The notes: generated from the sequence alone by a model not told the origin. A DNA stretch of 45,195 nucleotides from Candidatus Alcyoniella australis (GCA_030765605.1 JAVCCG010000001.1:1-45195), one strand, 5' to 3'; positions 1-8,133 are shown, counted from the stretch's first letter. Made by a program: numbers and translations.

Positions 1-41
1 GTGAAATTTGGTAATTTGGTTCTTTGGTCATTTGGGGGAGT

Positions 42-84
42 CCAGAGGGGCATCCCCTCTGGTGGGTCCAAGGCGAAGCCTTGG
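42..84. repeat. two consecutive perfect hairpins
   Basis: Two adjacent perfect inverted repeats. The first has arms CCAGAGGGG (42-50) and CCCCTCTGG (54-62) around CAT. The second has arms CCAAGGC (68-74) and GCCTTGG (78-84) around GAA. They lie just upstream of an Avd-like gene. Paired short hairpins like these are common next to diversity-generating retroelement genes, but no template repeat or reverse transcriptase is visible in the window. Confidence 0.6.
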
Positions 85-101
85 TCGCGGCATTTTCTTG
101 A

Positions 102-509
102 ATGGCGAAATACGATCACCTGCCGATTTACAAGAAGGCGTTGGAGCTGACGGTGTACGTGGAAGATGTGGCGAAGAACTTTTCCCGCTACCATAAGTAC
201 ACGATCGGCACGCGCCTTCGTGACGCCTGCTGGGAAGTCGTGACGGGCATTGTGAAAGCGAACAACACGCCTTCCGCCGAACGGCGGGGGCTTCTGGTTG
301 CGCTAGGAGCGCGAGGACGAGGTCAACTGGCTGCTCAACGGCTGGATCGAGCAGGGAATCGAACCGTGGAACACCGAGGGTTTCCTCGAGTACTGGTACG
401 AAAGTCGGTCGCCGATGAGGGGGGGGGCGTTCGGGGAAATTATCGAGACAGAGAAATACGAAAATTCGGGCATGTGTATCGATGCGATTCTGAGAAAGCT
501 CTACGATAA
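102..509 (+). pseudogene. Avd-like four-helix-bundle protein with altered 3' half
   Basis: The first 60 or so residues, starting at ATG 102, match the four-helix-bundle family that includes Avd, the accessory protein of diversity-generating retroelements, and the related S23/IVP proteins. The recognisable parts are the LPIYKKALEL start, the RYHKYTIGTRLRDA turn and the IVKANNTP helix end. Beyond about residue 66 the frame becomes Arg/Gly/Ala-rich and no longer resembles the family, although it stays open to 509. Avd proteins usually run about 110-130 residues with a second helical half containing a leucine-rich pair, and that half is missing in all three forward frames. I infer a frameshift or recombination near 285-306. 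Avd helps its reverse transcriptase mutagenise a target gene, and no such partner is seen here. The gene may be a relic or the edge of a locus that extends to the left. Confidence 0.5.
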
Positions 510-531
510 AAAAACGAATAGACTTTTCTAG
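307..531 (+). pseudogene. 74-codon open remnant in a second frame
   Basis: Directly after a TAG at 304-306, a different forward frame stays open for 74 codons to a TAG at 529-531. The peptide is Trp/Tyr/Glu-rich (it includes NWLLNGWIEQGIEPW), has GC-rich third positions like the host genes, and looks more like real protein than the overlapping frame. It has no start codon of its own. I do not recognise the family. It is probably the 3' end of a gene whose front has been replaced by the Avd-like segment. Confidence 0.3.
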
Positions 532-564
532 AGATACTTACATGGAAGAGATTCTATCTCTAGA
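527..564. repeat. 10-bp perfect inverted repeat upstream of HEPN gene
   Basis: TCTAGAGATA at 527-536 and its exact complement TATCTCTAGA at 555-564, separated by 18 bases. It spans the end of the upstream remnant and lies 72 bases before the HEPN start. It could be an operator or a transcript hairpin. No T-tract follows, so it is not a classical terminator. Confidence 0.5.
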
Positions 565-622
565 CCAACGTACATTTAAAGATTTCTGCTTTAGAATGGG
601 GTGGAAATTCACTTCTTCATGA
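542..622 (+). CDS. possible 26-residue peptide upstream of HEPN gene
   Basis: An ATG at 542 opens a frame of 26 codons (MEEILSLDQRTFKDF near its start) ending in TGA at 620-622, which abuts the GAGGAG ribosome-binding site (621-626) of the HEPN gene. A GAGA at 531-534 is a weak candidate binding site. The composition is plausible for a small protein or leader peptide, but nothing identifies it. It may equally be a chance frame in an AT-richer stretch. Confidence 0.2.
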   Translation: MEEILSLDQRTFKDFCFRMGWKFTSS

Positions 623-635
623 GGAGTAGCCACCG

Positions 636-1262
636 GTGGACGCAAAAACGAAATTCGATAAAGTGATTGCCCGCGCGATAAGTTTGTGTGATCTTCACGA
701 AAGGCTTGAAACAAATGGCATTCCAAACGGAACCGTGGTTGATCTGTCGCTTGATGATCTGCTGCGATCAGCCCTTATGCTTGGTGTTTCAGGAATGGAT
801 GCCTATTTTAGGGACAAGTTCTTAGACCGACTTGTCCCATATGTGACGAAGAAAAAAACACCCAAAACACTTGAAAAGCCTTTGTCTGACGCTGGGGTGT
901 CAATGAGCGATGTTCTTGAACTTCTCAACAACCAACGTCCACACAGAACCTTGAGGAATAAAATTGCAAACTGGCTGCTAGAAAAACCGATGCACGACCT
1001 TCGTCAAGTTGATGATCTGTTTCTTGGATTCGGAATTAAAAAACTGACGGAGAACGCTGCCAAGAAAAGTGGCGCACCCACTATAAACAAGAAGGTTTCT
1101 GACGCTGTCAATCGGCGTCACAATATCGCGCACTATGGTGATTACTTTGCAGGCAGGAGTAAGTTAAAAGAAATCAAGCGCGATTGGACAAAACGCCAAT
1201 TGAACTGGATTTCTAGACTTGTGAAAGAGGCAGACTCGATTATCGCGTCAGCGACTTCGTAG
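636..1262 (+). CDS. HEPN-domain protein, putative RNase
   Basis: A 208-residue, mostly helical, soluble protein. Near residue 166 it carries RRHNIAHYGD, which contains the R-x4-H signature of HEPN domains, the metal-independent RNase fold used in many toxin, abortive-infection and RNA-processing systems. Size and motif position fit the stand-alone RiboL-PSP-HEPN/MAE_28990-like group. GTG 636 is chosen as start because GAGGAG lies at 621-626, nine bases upstream. The gene is visibly AT-richer and uses more A/T-ending codons than its neighbours, which suggests horizontal acquisition. No nucleotidyltransferase or other antitoxin gene adjoins it, so it is an orphan here. RNase activity is inferred from the motif; the biological target is unknown. 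Confidence 0.6.
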   Translation: MDAKTKFDKVIARAISLCDLHERLETNGIPNGTVVDLSLDDLLRSALMLGVSGMDAYFRDKFLDRLVPYVTKKKTPKTLEKPLSDAGVSMSDVLELLNNQRPHRTLRNKIANWLLEKPMHDLRQVDDLFLGFGIKKLTENAAKKSGAPTINKKVSDAVNRRHNIAHYGDYFAGRSKLKEIKRDWTKRQLNWISRLVKEADSIIASATS

Positions 1263-1584
1263 TAAAAAAATTGTATCAATCGTCAATTTGTCGCGATTTC
1301 TTCCTATGAATTCGAACACCTCATGATCTTGTCCTTTCCGAGACGGACCCATATTCATGCTCGCATGAAGAAGCTGATGGCCTATCTGGAAGCCCTGATC
1401 GCTGAGGGATTCTTCGGCACTGCTGACCACGAATCCGGCAGCCGACGACTTTGTGCGCAAGGGGAAGTTCGGGGGACACCATACCTAACTATTGTCAGCC
1501 AATTCACAACAAATTCATCGTGCGAGCGTAGATCCTTCGGCCCAGGGCCTTTGGATGACGGTTATAGATAGGGTAGGCGGGCAA
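1263..1584. other. gene-free gap between HEPN gene and smc
   Basis: No convincing gene. A forward frame at 1323-1571 contains a helix-like piece (RMKKLMAYLEALIAEG) but runs into unrelated sequence and has no ribosome-binding site. It may be a remnant. The string GGGGGACACCATACCTAACT at 1470-1489 resembles sequence I associate with the ends of REP/IS200-type transposase genes in other genomes; this is only a memory-based impression. Confidence 0.3.
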
Positions 1585-1613
1585 GAAAAAGCCCCCGTGG
1601 ATGCTGCGGGGGC
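1585..1613 (-). terminator. rho-independent terminator of smc
   Basis: Arms GCCCCCG (1591-1597) and CGGGGGC (1607-1613) form a perfect 7-bp GC stem. Read on the minus strand the stem is followed by TTTTTC (1590-1585). It lies about 30 bases past the smc stop codon and in the right orientation. Confidence 0.8.
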
Positions 1614-1641
1614 AAAACCGTATTGCAGGAAATCGGATCGA

Positions 1642-4600
1642 TCAGTTCAGTTTCACCGAAACGATCTTACTGACCCCCTTCTCTTCCATGGTAACCCCGT
1701 ATAGCTGATTAGCTATCTCCATGGTTCGCTTATTATGCGTAATCAGCACCAGCTGACTGTGCTGGTTCATCTCGTGCAGCAGCGAGTTGAAGCGGTCGAT
1801 GTTGCTGTCGTCCAGGGGCGCGTCGACCTCGTCGAGCACGCAGAACGGGCTGGGCTTGATCAGGAACAGCGAGAAGATCAGGCCGATGGCCGCCAGCGCC
1901 TTTTCGCCGCCGGAGAGCAGCGAGACGTTGGTCAGGCGTTTGCCCGGAGGGCGCACCACGATATCGAGTCCGGCCTCGAGCACGTCGTCGGACTCGGTAA
2001 GCTCGAGCCGGGCGCTGCCGCCGCCGAACAAAATTGGAATCACCGCCTGGAACTGCTCGTTGACCCGCTCGAAGGTCTCGCTGAACAGTTTGCGCGAGGT
2101 TTGGTTGATACGGGTGATGGTGCGTTTGAGCGTGTCCATCGCCTTGAGCAGGTCCTCGCGCTGGGTGGTGTAGAACTCGAGCCGCTCCCGTTGTTCGGCG
2201 TGTTCCTCCACCGCGTTGGGGTTGACCTCGCCCATCTGCTCGATCTTCTGCCGCAGGTCGCGCCGCCGTTGGGACTGGGCCACGGGGTCGGACTCGAACT
2301 CGAGGTGTTGCGCGGCCTGCTGGGTCAGTTCGATGTTGTAGCGCTCAATCACCTGGCCGGTGACGTGTTCGAGCTTCATCCGCGCCTCGGTCAGGCTGAC
2401 ATCGCACGAGCGCTGTTCGTCGCGCAGGCGGTCGATCTCGCGTTGGCGGCGTTTGAGCCCTGATTCGCGTTCGGTCAGGGCCGAGCGTCCGGACTCGTAT
2501 TCCTCTTGGACTTTGCGCAGGCCCGCCGCGTGCTCGTCGCGCTGTGCGTGCAGCGTGCCCAGCTTGGTCTTGAGCTCGGTCTTGGTCGCGGCGATCTGCT
2601 CCAGCCGTTGTCCGGCGGAGGCGATCTCGCGATTGCGGCGCTCGACCACCGAACCCAGGTCCGCGCGGGATCTCTCGATGCGGGTCAGGCTCGAACCCAG
2701 CTGGTCGGCCCGTTCGCGCAGGGCGCTGATCTCGATCCGCCGTTCGGAGAGTTCGGCCAGCGAGTTGTCGAGCGCCGCGCGATCGGTCCGCAGCCGTGCG
2801 TCGAGTTCGCGCACCGTGCCGCCGATCCGTTCGCGCTCCGCGACGATGGTGCTCAGCCGCTGCTCGGCGTCGGCCAGCAGTTTGCCGTCACGTTCGGCGC
2901 GCTGGACCAGGGCGGAGCCCTCGTCGGTCAGCCGCTGCCGCTCGGACCCCAGGTCGCGCAGCTCGGACCCGGCGTTGTCGCGGGCGTTTTCAATGTTGAT
3001 GCGGTCGATGTGCAGCCGCCGCAGTTGCTCCTGGGCCTGCTCGAGCTTGTCCGCGACCTTCTGGGCCAGACCTTTGTTCATCAGGTAGGAGGACTCGGCG
3101 GCGGTGTACGATTTGGCCAGGCCGCTGATCTCTTGTTCGAGCTGTTTGATCTCGCGCTTGGCTTGCAAAATGCCCGATTGCACGGACTCGGGCGTGCCGC
3201 CGGTCATTGCGCCGCGGTCGTCCAGCAGCTCGCCCTCGATCGTTACCAGCATTCCGCGGTAGCCGTTGGCCTTCCACACTCGGTGCGCGGTGTCGATGTC
3301 CTTGACCAGCAGCGTGTCGCCCAGCAGGTAGTCGGCCACGGTCTCGTAGCCGGTCTTGACGTTGACCACCTCGCGTAGCGGGCACTCGGCCATGGACAGC
3401 GCGGTGTTGCCGAACTGGTTGGGGACCTGCTGCCGTAGGTTCATCGGGATGAAGGTCGAGCGTCCGGCCGAGCTGGACTTGAGGTACTCGATGGCCGAGA
3501 TGCCGCAGGTCTGATCGTCGACCACCACGCCCTGCAGCCGGTCGCCCAGCACCGCCTCGAGCGCGGTCTCGTAGCGCTGGTCGGTGTCCAGGAAGTCGGC
3601 CACCACACCGCGCACGTTCAGCGGCTCGGGGTGGTCGCCGCCCGCGTGGCGCAGGATGCTCTGCACGCCGCGCTGGTAGCCCTCGAGGTTGTCGCGCATC
3701 GCCTTGAGCGATTTTAGTCGCACGCGGCGGCTTTCCAGCTCGCCCTTGATGTCTTCGTAGCGTTCGCCCAGGCCGCTCCCCTCGTCGAGCAGCGCCTGCC
3801 GCCGCCGGGCCAGGTCGTCGCGTTCCGCGCCCGCCTCTTGTTCGCTCTTGGTCAGGGCGGCCAGGTCGGACTCGATCTCGCTCAGCCGCGCGCTGAGTTC
3901 GTCGTTTTGCTCGGCGTTGGCTGTCAGCCGCTGGGACCCCTCGCTGTTGCGCTCCTGAGCGTCGGCAATGCGCGCCGCGGCCGCCTCGCGCGAGCCCTTG
4001 AGCTGCGCCTCCTCGGTCAGCAGATCGACCAGCTCGCTCTTTTGCTCGTCGAGCCCGGACGCCAGTTGCTCGACTGTGCCCCGCGCCTCGATCAGTTGCG
4101 ACTCGAGGTTCGCCAGCTCGCCGTCCGACTCGGAGATCGTGACCAGCAGCGCGTTGCGCTCCTTGGCCAGCTTGTCGCGCTCGGACTCGAGCTGGTCGCG
4201 GCGGTTGCCGTAGTCCGCGATCTCGGCCTGGGCCGACTCGATCGATTGCTCGAGCTTGCCCGCCTCGCGCGTCAGGTGCTCGTACTCGGTCTCGGCGGCC
4301 TGGATTGCGCTATGGATCTCGAACAGCTCGCTTTGCCAGTTGTTCAGCCGTTTCTCCAGCTCGAGCAGCGTCAGCCGGTTGTCCTGGATTGCCAGTTCCT
4401 CGGCCTCGAGGCCGCCCGCGGCCTGCTCGACCTGCCGCGCGATGCGCGCCATGCGTCCGTTGATCAGGTCGGAGTCGAATTGCAGACCCGCGTACTCCCG
4501 CGCCGAGACCGCCAGGTCGATCCCGCGCAACTCGGTTTTGAACTCGTGATAGCGCCGCGCCTTGCCCGCCTGACGCGCCAATGAGTTGACCGAACGCGTG

Positions 4601-5199
4601 ATCTCGGCGATCAGATCGTTGACCCGCAGCATGTTTTGCTGGGTCGAATCGACCTTGCGCAACGCCTCGTCCTTGCGCGCCTTGTACTTGGTGATCCCCG
4701 CGGCCTCCTCGATCAAGGACCGCCGCTGCAGCGGCTTGGCCGCGATCAGCCGGTCGATCTGACCCTGCTCGATCATCGAGTAGGCGCGTACGCCCAGGCC
4801 GGTGTCCATGAACAGCTCGTTGATGTCGCGCAGGCGGCAGGGGACCTTGTTGATCAGGTATTCGCTCTCGGCCGAGCGGTAGAGTCGGCGGGTGATCATG
4901 ATCTCGGCGCAGCCCTCGTAGCCCGCGGGCGCGCCGGCCGAGGTGTCGAGCACCAGGTTGATCTCGGCCATGCCCATCGGCTTGCGCTCGTCCGTGCCGG
5001 CAAAAATTACGTCGGCCATGGCCGAACCGCGCAGGCTCTTGGCGCTCATCTCGCCCATTACCCAGCGCAGGCCGTCGAGCAGGTTGGATTTGCCGCAGCC
5101 GTTGGGCCCGACGATCGCGCTGATCTCCTCGTCAAAGGCGAGCACGGTTCGGTCGGCGAACGACTTGAATCCGAAAAATTCTATTTGTTTGATCTTCAT
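1642..5199 (-). CDS. smc: chromosome segregation protein SMC
   Basis: A full-length 1185-residue SMC ATPase that, with ScpA and ScpB, forms the bacterial condensin organising and separating chromosomes. It has the N-terminal Walker A GPNGCGKS at residues 31-38, a long coiled coil (about 170-500), and a hinge at about 515-670 with the conserved GAMTGG (663-668). A returning coiled coil leads to the C-terminal ATPase half with signature LSGGE (1095-1099) and Walker B VLDEVDA (1121-1127). All catalytic landmarks are present. The start is ATG 5199, with a promoter-like sequence about 75 bases upstream and a terminator after the stop, so it appears to be monocistronic. scpA and scpB are not in the window. 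Confidence 0.98.
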   Translation of the reverse strand: MKIKQIEFFGFKSFADRTVLAFDEEISAIVGPNGCGKSNLLDGLRWVMGEMSAKSLRGSAMADVIFAGTDERKPMGMAEINLVLDTSAGAPAGYEGCAEIMITRRLYRSAESEYLINKVPCRLRDINELFMDTGLGVRAYSMIEQGQIDRLIAAKPLQRRSLIEEAAGITKYKARKDEALRKVDSTQQNMLRVNDLIAEITRSVNSLARQAGKARRYHEFKTELRGIDLAVSAREYAGLQFDSDLINGRMARIARQVEQAAGGLEAEELAIQDNRLTLLELEKRLNNWQSELFEIHSAIQAAETEYEHLTREAGKLEQSIESAQAEIADYGNRRDQLESERDKLAKERNALLVTISESDGELANLESQLIEARGTVEQLASGLDEQKSELVDLLTEEAQLKGSREAAAARIADAQERNSEGSQRLTANAEQNDELSARLSEIESDLAALTKSEQEAGAERDDLARRRQALLDEGSGLGERYEDIKGELESRRVRLKSLKAMRDNLEGYQRGVQSILRHAGGDHPEPLNVRGVVADFLDTDQRYETALEAVLGDRLQGVVVDDQTCGISAIEYLKSSSAGRSTFIPMNLRQQVPNQFGNTALSMAECPLREVVNVKTGYETVADYLLGDTLLVKDIDTAHRVWKANGYRGMLVTIEGELLDDRGAMTGGTPESVQSGILQAKREIKQLEQEISGLAKSYTAAESSYLMNKGLAQKVADKLEQAQEQLRRLHIDRINIENARDNAGSELRDLGSERQRLTDEGSALVQRAERDGKLLADAEQRLSTIVAERERIGGTVRELDARLRTDRAALDNSLAELSERRIEISALRERADQLGSSLTRIERSRADLGSVVERRNREIASAGQRLEQIAATKTELKTKLGTLHAQRDEHAAGLRKVQEEYESGRSALTERESGLKRRQREIDRLRDEQRSCDVSLTEARMKLEHVTGQVIERYNIELTQQAAQHLEFESDPVAQSQRRRDLRQKIEQMGEVNPNAVEEHAEQRERLEFYTTQREDLLKAMDTLKRTITRINQTSRKLFSETFERVNEQFQAVIPILFGGGSARLELTESDDVLEAGLDIVVRPPGKRLTNVSLLSGGEKALAAIGLIFSLFLIKPSPFCVLDEVDAPLDDSNIDRFNSLLHEMNQHSQLVLITHNKRTMEIANQLYGVTMEEKGVSKIVSVKLN

Positions 5200-5272
5200 C
5201 CGATATACTTCACCTTAAGCTACACCCCTACAAGCAAGGTGCAGCCCGCTTGTTGATTCAACAATTGGCTGA

Positions 5273-5301
5273 AAATTAGCACTCAACGGGACAAGGGTCA
5301 A
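5273..5301 (-). promoter_or_regulatory. sigma70-type promoter for smc
   Basis: On the minus strand, TTGACC (5301-5296) and TAATTT (5278-5273) are separated by 17 bases. The -10 is preceded by TGC, an extended -10 element. The predicted leader to ATG 5199 is about 65 bases. Confidence 0.55.
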
Positions 5302-5405
5302 GCAAAAACCGCAACTTGTAGCGCCGTTTGTGTAGGCTGGCACAAGATATGGTATTGTAAGGTTTAAGGGGCTTTTCCCGCGGCAAGCGGAGCGCCGTTC
5401 TGATG

Positions 5406-5435
5406 TTGACCGCGTTCCAGCGCTTTCCTTATAAT
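5406..5435 (+). promoter_or_regulatory. strong sigma70-type promoter for the decarboxylase operon
   Basis: TTGACC at 5406-5411 and a perfect TATAAT at 5430-5435, spacer 18 bases, about 35 bases before the translation start at 5478. It is divergent from smc and drives the lipoprotein/oadG/biotin carrier/oadB unit. Confidence 0.75.
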
Positions 5436-5477
5436 GGATGATTGGCAATTGGGGCCTGGGAAAAGGGATTTTACCAG

Positions 5478-6074
5478 ATGCAACGACCGGCACTTTACAC
5501 CTTGATTCTGATTTTGGCCTTGGCGTGGGCCCTGGGCTGCACTGTGGGCGATTACGGCGGCAAGGAAACCGACGTGGCTGACGACGCTGAGGACGATGCG
5601 CCGGATCGCAACATTGACGATGACGACACGGCGGACGATGACGACGATGATCAGCTCGATTGTCAGCCCGACGGCTACGAGGTGAACGACGGATTCCCCG
5701 GAATGTTTCTCGGACAGCTCGGCAGCGAGCCTGTGCAGCTCAGCCCGACCTTGCATACGGCCGTGGACCACGATTTCTTTTCGTTCTACGTCGTGGACCT
5801 GTGGAACGAGACCTTCAGCCTGTACATCGAGCTGTGGCAGGTGCCCGCCTACGCCAACTACGAGCTCGAGCTCTACCGTTGCGACGACGAGCAGTGCGCC
5901 TCAACCGAGTTGGCCGCAACCTCGTACAACGCCGCGGGTCAGTCCGAGAGCATCGTGATTCACGATACCCCGGCCTACGAGGACGGCGGGTACTATTGCG
6001 TGCGCGTGTTCTCGGCCGACGATTATTCCTGCGACCCGTACGTGCTCTATCTCCAGGGACCGGGGGACAAGTGA
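5478..6074 (+). CDS. D-rich lipoprotein with PPC-like domain
   Basis: 198 residues from ATG 5478; an upstream in-frame ATG at 5442 is rejected because the 5478 start gives a clean lipoprotein signal. The N-terminus is a hydrophobic signal ending in the lipobox ALGC (Cys at 21), so the protein is probably lipidated and exported. Next comes a low-complexity Asp/Glu linker (about 29-60). A folded region follows with the pattern EVND, then DHDFFSFYVVD, then Cys-containing strands, which resembles the bacterial pre-peptidase C-terminal beta-sandwich. These domains are usually non-catalytic and surface-exposed. It is the first gene behind the promoter and overlaps the next gene by four bases (GTGA). 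Its role in a decarboxylase operon is unknown. Confidence 0.65.
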   Translation: MQRPALYTLILILALAWALGCTVGDYGGKETDVADDAEDDAPDRNIDDDDTADDDDDDQLDCQPDGYEVNDGFPGMFLGQLGSEPVQLSPTLHTAVDHDFFSFYVVDLWNETFSLYIELWQVPAYANYELELYRCDDEQCASTELAATSYNAAGQSESIVIHDTPAYEDGGYYCVRVFSADDYSCDPYVLYLQGPGDK

Positions 6075-6535
6075 CCGCACAGATTTCGAGCATCCTGGCG
6101 TCCGCGATTGTGGCGCAAAGCGCCGCCCCAACGGCCCGGCCGGGACAATTGCAGTTCGTGATCATCGGTCTGGGCACGGTCTTCCTGGTGTTGATCCTGC
6201 TCTACGCGGCGATCAGGCTGTTAGCATGGATTATCAACCGCGAGGCGCGCGCGCCGCAGCAGGTCGAACCGATCAGCGGCGGAATCGTGTCCCGGATCGT
6301 GTCACAGCCCCAGCCCGTGGCTGATGCCCCGGCCGCGTTCGAGCCGGAGCCCACGCGACCACAGCTCGACCCGCCGCAGGTGGCCGCGCTGGCCTATGCG
6401 GTCTATCGCCGTCGGCTGAGCCAGGGACGGCCGCCGGGAGTCCAAGGCGGACCGGGCAGCGACGGCGCCTGGTCGCGCAAGGCGCGTCTGGACCAAAGCG
6501 ATCGGCTGAGCAGCCGCTGGGAGAATCCGCGATGA
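6071..6535 (+). CDS. OadG-like small membrane subunit of Na+-pumping decarboxylase
   Basis: About 154 residues. GTG 6071 is chosen as start because it overlaps the previous stop as GTGA and places one transmembrane helix (QFVIIGLGTVFLVLILLYAA, about residues 27-50) after a short periplasmic N-terminus. A Pro/Ala-rich cytoplasmic tail follows. This is the layout of the gamma/delta subunit (OadG, MmdD) that anchors the carboxyltransferase and biotin carrier to the beta subunit and often binds Zn2+. The family is short and weakly conserved, so the call relies strongly on neighbours: a biotin carrier and an OadB homologue follow directly. Confidence 0.7.
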   Translation: MTAQISSILASAIVAQSAAPTARPGQLQFVIIGLGTVFLVLILLYAAIRLLAWIINREARAPQQVEPISGGIVSRIVSQPQPVADAPAAFEPEPTRPQLDPPQVAALAYAVYRRRLSQGRPPGVQGGPGSDGAWSRKARLDQSDRLSSRWENPR

Positions 6536-6987
6536 AGCGCTTTGAACTCGACGTGGAGGGCCGTCGCTACTGGATCAAGATCCTCGACGAAGGTCCCCAG
6601 GGCGCCACGGTGGAGGTGGACGGCAAGCCCTATAGCGTGCGCCTCGGCGCCAAGCTGGCCCTTGATGGCGAGCCCGCGTCCGCGTTGCCGAGCAGTGCGC
6701 AGCCCGCAGCGGCCTCAATGCCCGCGTCCCCGGCGCAAGCGGCGGAAGCCGCACCGGAACAGGGCTGCGTCGAGATTCGCTCGCCCATGCCCGGCACCAT
6801 TTTACAGTTGCTGGTCGAGCCAGGAACTTTGGTGCAGGCCGGGCAGGCGCTGATGGTGCTTGAGGCGATGAAGATGGAGAATCAGATTGCGTCCCCGGTT
6901 GCCGGGACTGTCGAGCGCCTTGAGGCCGTAGCGGGCCGCGAGGTGAGCAAGGGCCGACTGCTGGCCGTAATCCGCAAGCAAGACTAG
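6532..6987 (+). CDS. biotin carboxyl carrier protein of decarboxylase
   Basis: 151 residues, start ATG 6532 overlapping the upstream stop (ATGA). A small N-terminal beta region (1-45) is followed by an Ala/Pro-rich flexible linker (about 55-78) and a C-terminal biotinyl domain. The biotinylation motif is EAMKMEN, with Lys114 the expected biotin site. This domain moves CO2 from the carboxyltransferase to the membrane beta subunit. The linker-plus-biotinyl layout matches MmdC/GcdC-type carriers better than the acetyl-CoA carboxylase carrier, and the neighbours support that. Confidence 0.9.
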   Translation: MKRFELDVEGRRYWIKILDEGPQGATVEVDGKPYSVRLGAKLALDGEPASALPSSAQPAAASMPASPAQAAEAAPEQGCVEIRSPMPGTILQLLVEPGTLVQAGQALMVLEAMKMENQIASPVAGTVERLEAVAGREVSKGRLLAVIRKQD

Positions 6988-6991
6988 CACC

Positions 6992-8098
6992 ATGTTGGAA
7001 TTCATCCAGAGCACGGGGATCTATCAGCTCGACTGGCGCAGCCTGACGATGATCGTCATCGGGCTGGTTTTCATCGGCCTGGCGATCATCAAGCGTTTCG
7101 AGCCGCTGCTGCTGATTCCCATCGGCTTCGGCATTATCATTGCCAACATCCCGTTCTCAGCGGCCGATATCAACGATCCGCACAGCACGATGTACTATCT
7201 GTACATGGGCGTGGAAATGGAGATCTATCCGCCGCTGATCTTCCTCGGGATCGGCGCGATGACCGACTTCAGTTTTCTGCTGTCCAAGCCGCGGCTGATT
7301 TTACTTGGTGCCGCGGCCCAGATCGGCATCTTCAGTACGTTCTGGATCGCGGGCTCCCTGGACTTCACCCTCAAACAGGCGGCGGCGATCGGCATTATAG
7401 GCGGCGCTGACGGCCCGACCGCGATCTACACCACCTCGATTCTCGCCCCGGACCTATTGGCGCCGATCAGCCTGGCGGCCTACAGCTACATGGCGCTGGT
7501 GCCGATCATCCAGCCGCCGATAATGCGCCTGCTGACCACCCGGGCCGAGCGCCGGATCAGGATGGCCGCGCCGCGCGACGTCGGACGCGCCGAACGCATC
7601 GCCTTCCCCCTGGTCGGCACGCTGGTCACTGTGCTGATCGTGCCCAAGGCCGCGGTGCTGCTGGGCATGCTGTTTTTCGGCAACCTGCTCAAGGAGAGCG
7701 GCGTCACCGACCGGCTGTCGAACACGGCCAAGGGCTCGTTCATCGACGCGGTGACGATTTTGCTCGGCGTATCGGTTGGCGCGTCGGCCAAGGGAGCGAC
7801 GTTTCTGAGCAGCCAGAGCATCAAGATCTTTTTGCTCGGCGTGTGCGCGTTCGCCGTGGCATCGGCCGGAGGCGTGCTGTTCGCCAAGCTGATGAACCTG
7901 GTCTCGCGCGAGAAGATCAACCCCTTGATCGGCTCCGCCGGAGTCTCGGCAGTGCCCATGGCAGCGCGCGTTTCCCAGATGGTGGCCCAGAGCGAGTCGC
8001 CGGACAACTTCATCCTGATGCACGCCATGGGGCCCAACGTGGCGGGCGTGATCGGCTCGGCCGTGGCCGCGGGAGTGCTGCTCAGCTTCTTCGCCTAA
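6992..8098 (+). CDS. Na+-translocating decarboxylase beta subunit
   Basis: A polytopic membrane protein of 368 residues, the usual length for MmdB/GcdB/OadB. Family-typical stretches include GGADGPTAIYTTSILAP in the middle and NPLIGSAGVSAVPMAARVSQ and HAMGPNVAGVIGSAVAAG near the end. These line the site where carboxybiotin is decarboxylated and Na+ is exported. It is the last gene of the operon and is followed within 15 bases by a hairpin repeat. The substrate (methylmalonyl-CoA, glutaconyl-CoA or oxaloacetate) cannot be read from this subunit. A meaB homologue 2.5 kb downstream makes methylmalonyl-CoA attractive, but this is inference. The catalytic alpha subunit is not in the window. Confidence 0.93.
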   Translation: MLEFIQSTGIYQLDWRSLTMIVIGLVFIGLAIIKRFEPLLLIPIGFGIIIANIPFSAADINDPHSTMYYLYMGVEMEIYPPLIFLGIGAMTDFSFLLSKPRLILLGAAAQIGIFSTFWIAGSLDFTLKQAAAIGIIGGADGPTAIYTTSILAPDLLAPISLAAYSYMALVPIIQPPIMRLLTTRAERRIRMAAPRDVGRAERIAFPLVGTLVTVLIVPKAAVLLGMLFFGNLLKESGVTDRLSNTAKGSFIDAVTILLGVSVGASAKGATFLSSQSIKIFLLGVCAFAVASAGGVLFAKLMNLVSREKINPLIGSAGVSAVPMAARVSQMVAQSESPDNFILMHAMGPNVAGVIGSAVAAGVLLSFFA

Positions 8099-8111
8099 CA
8101 AGGGGTGGGGT

Positions 8112-8133
8112 AAAGATCGATAAATCGATCTTT
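8112..8133. repeat. 10-bp hairpin repeat, copy 1
   Basis: Arm AAAGATCGAT (8112-8121), loop AA, and the exact complementary arm (8124-8133). It begins 14 bases after the oadB stop. An identical copy is at 8224-8245 and a covarying copy at 45045-45066. Confidence 0.9.

Noticed and set aside
102-509. A full-length normal four-helix-bundle gene
   Set aside because: Similarity ends near residue 66 and the remaining product is Arg/Gly-rich without helical heptads.
1323-1571. An 82-residue gene between the HEPN gene and smc
   Set aside because: No ribosome-binding site, no recognisable domain, and its end runs into a sequence resembling an insertion-element edge.
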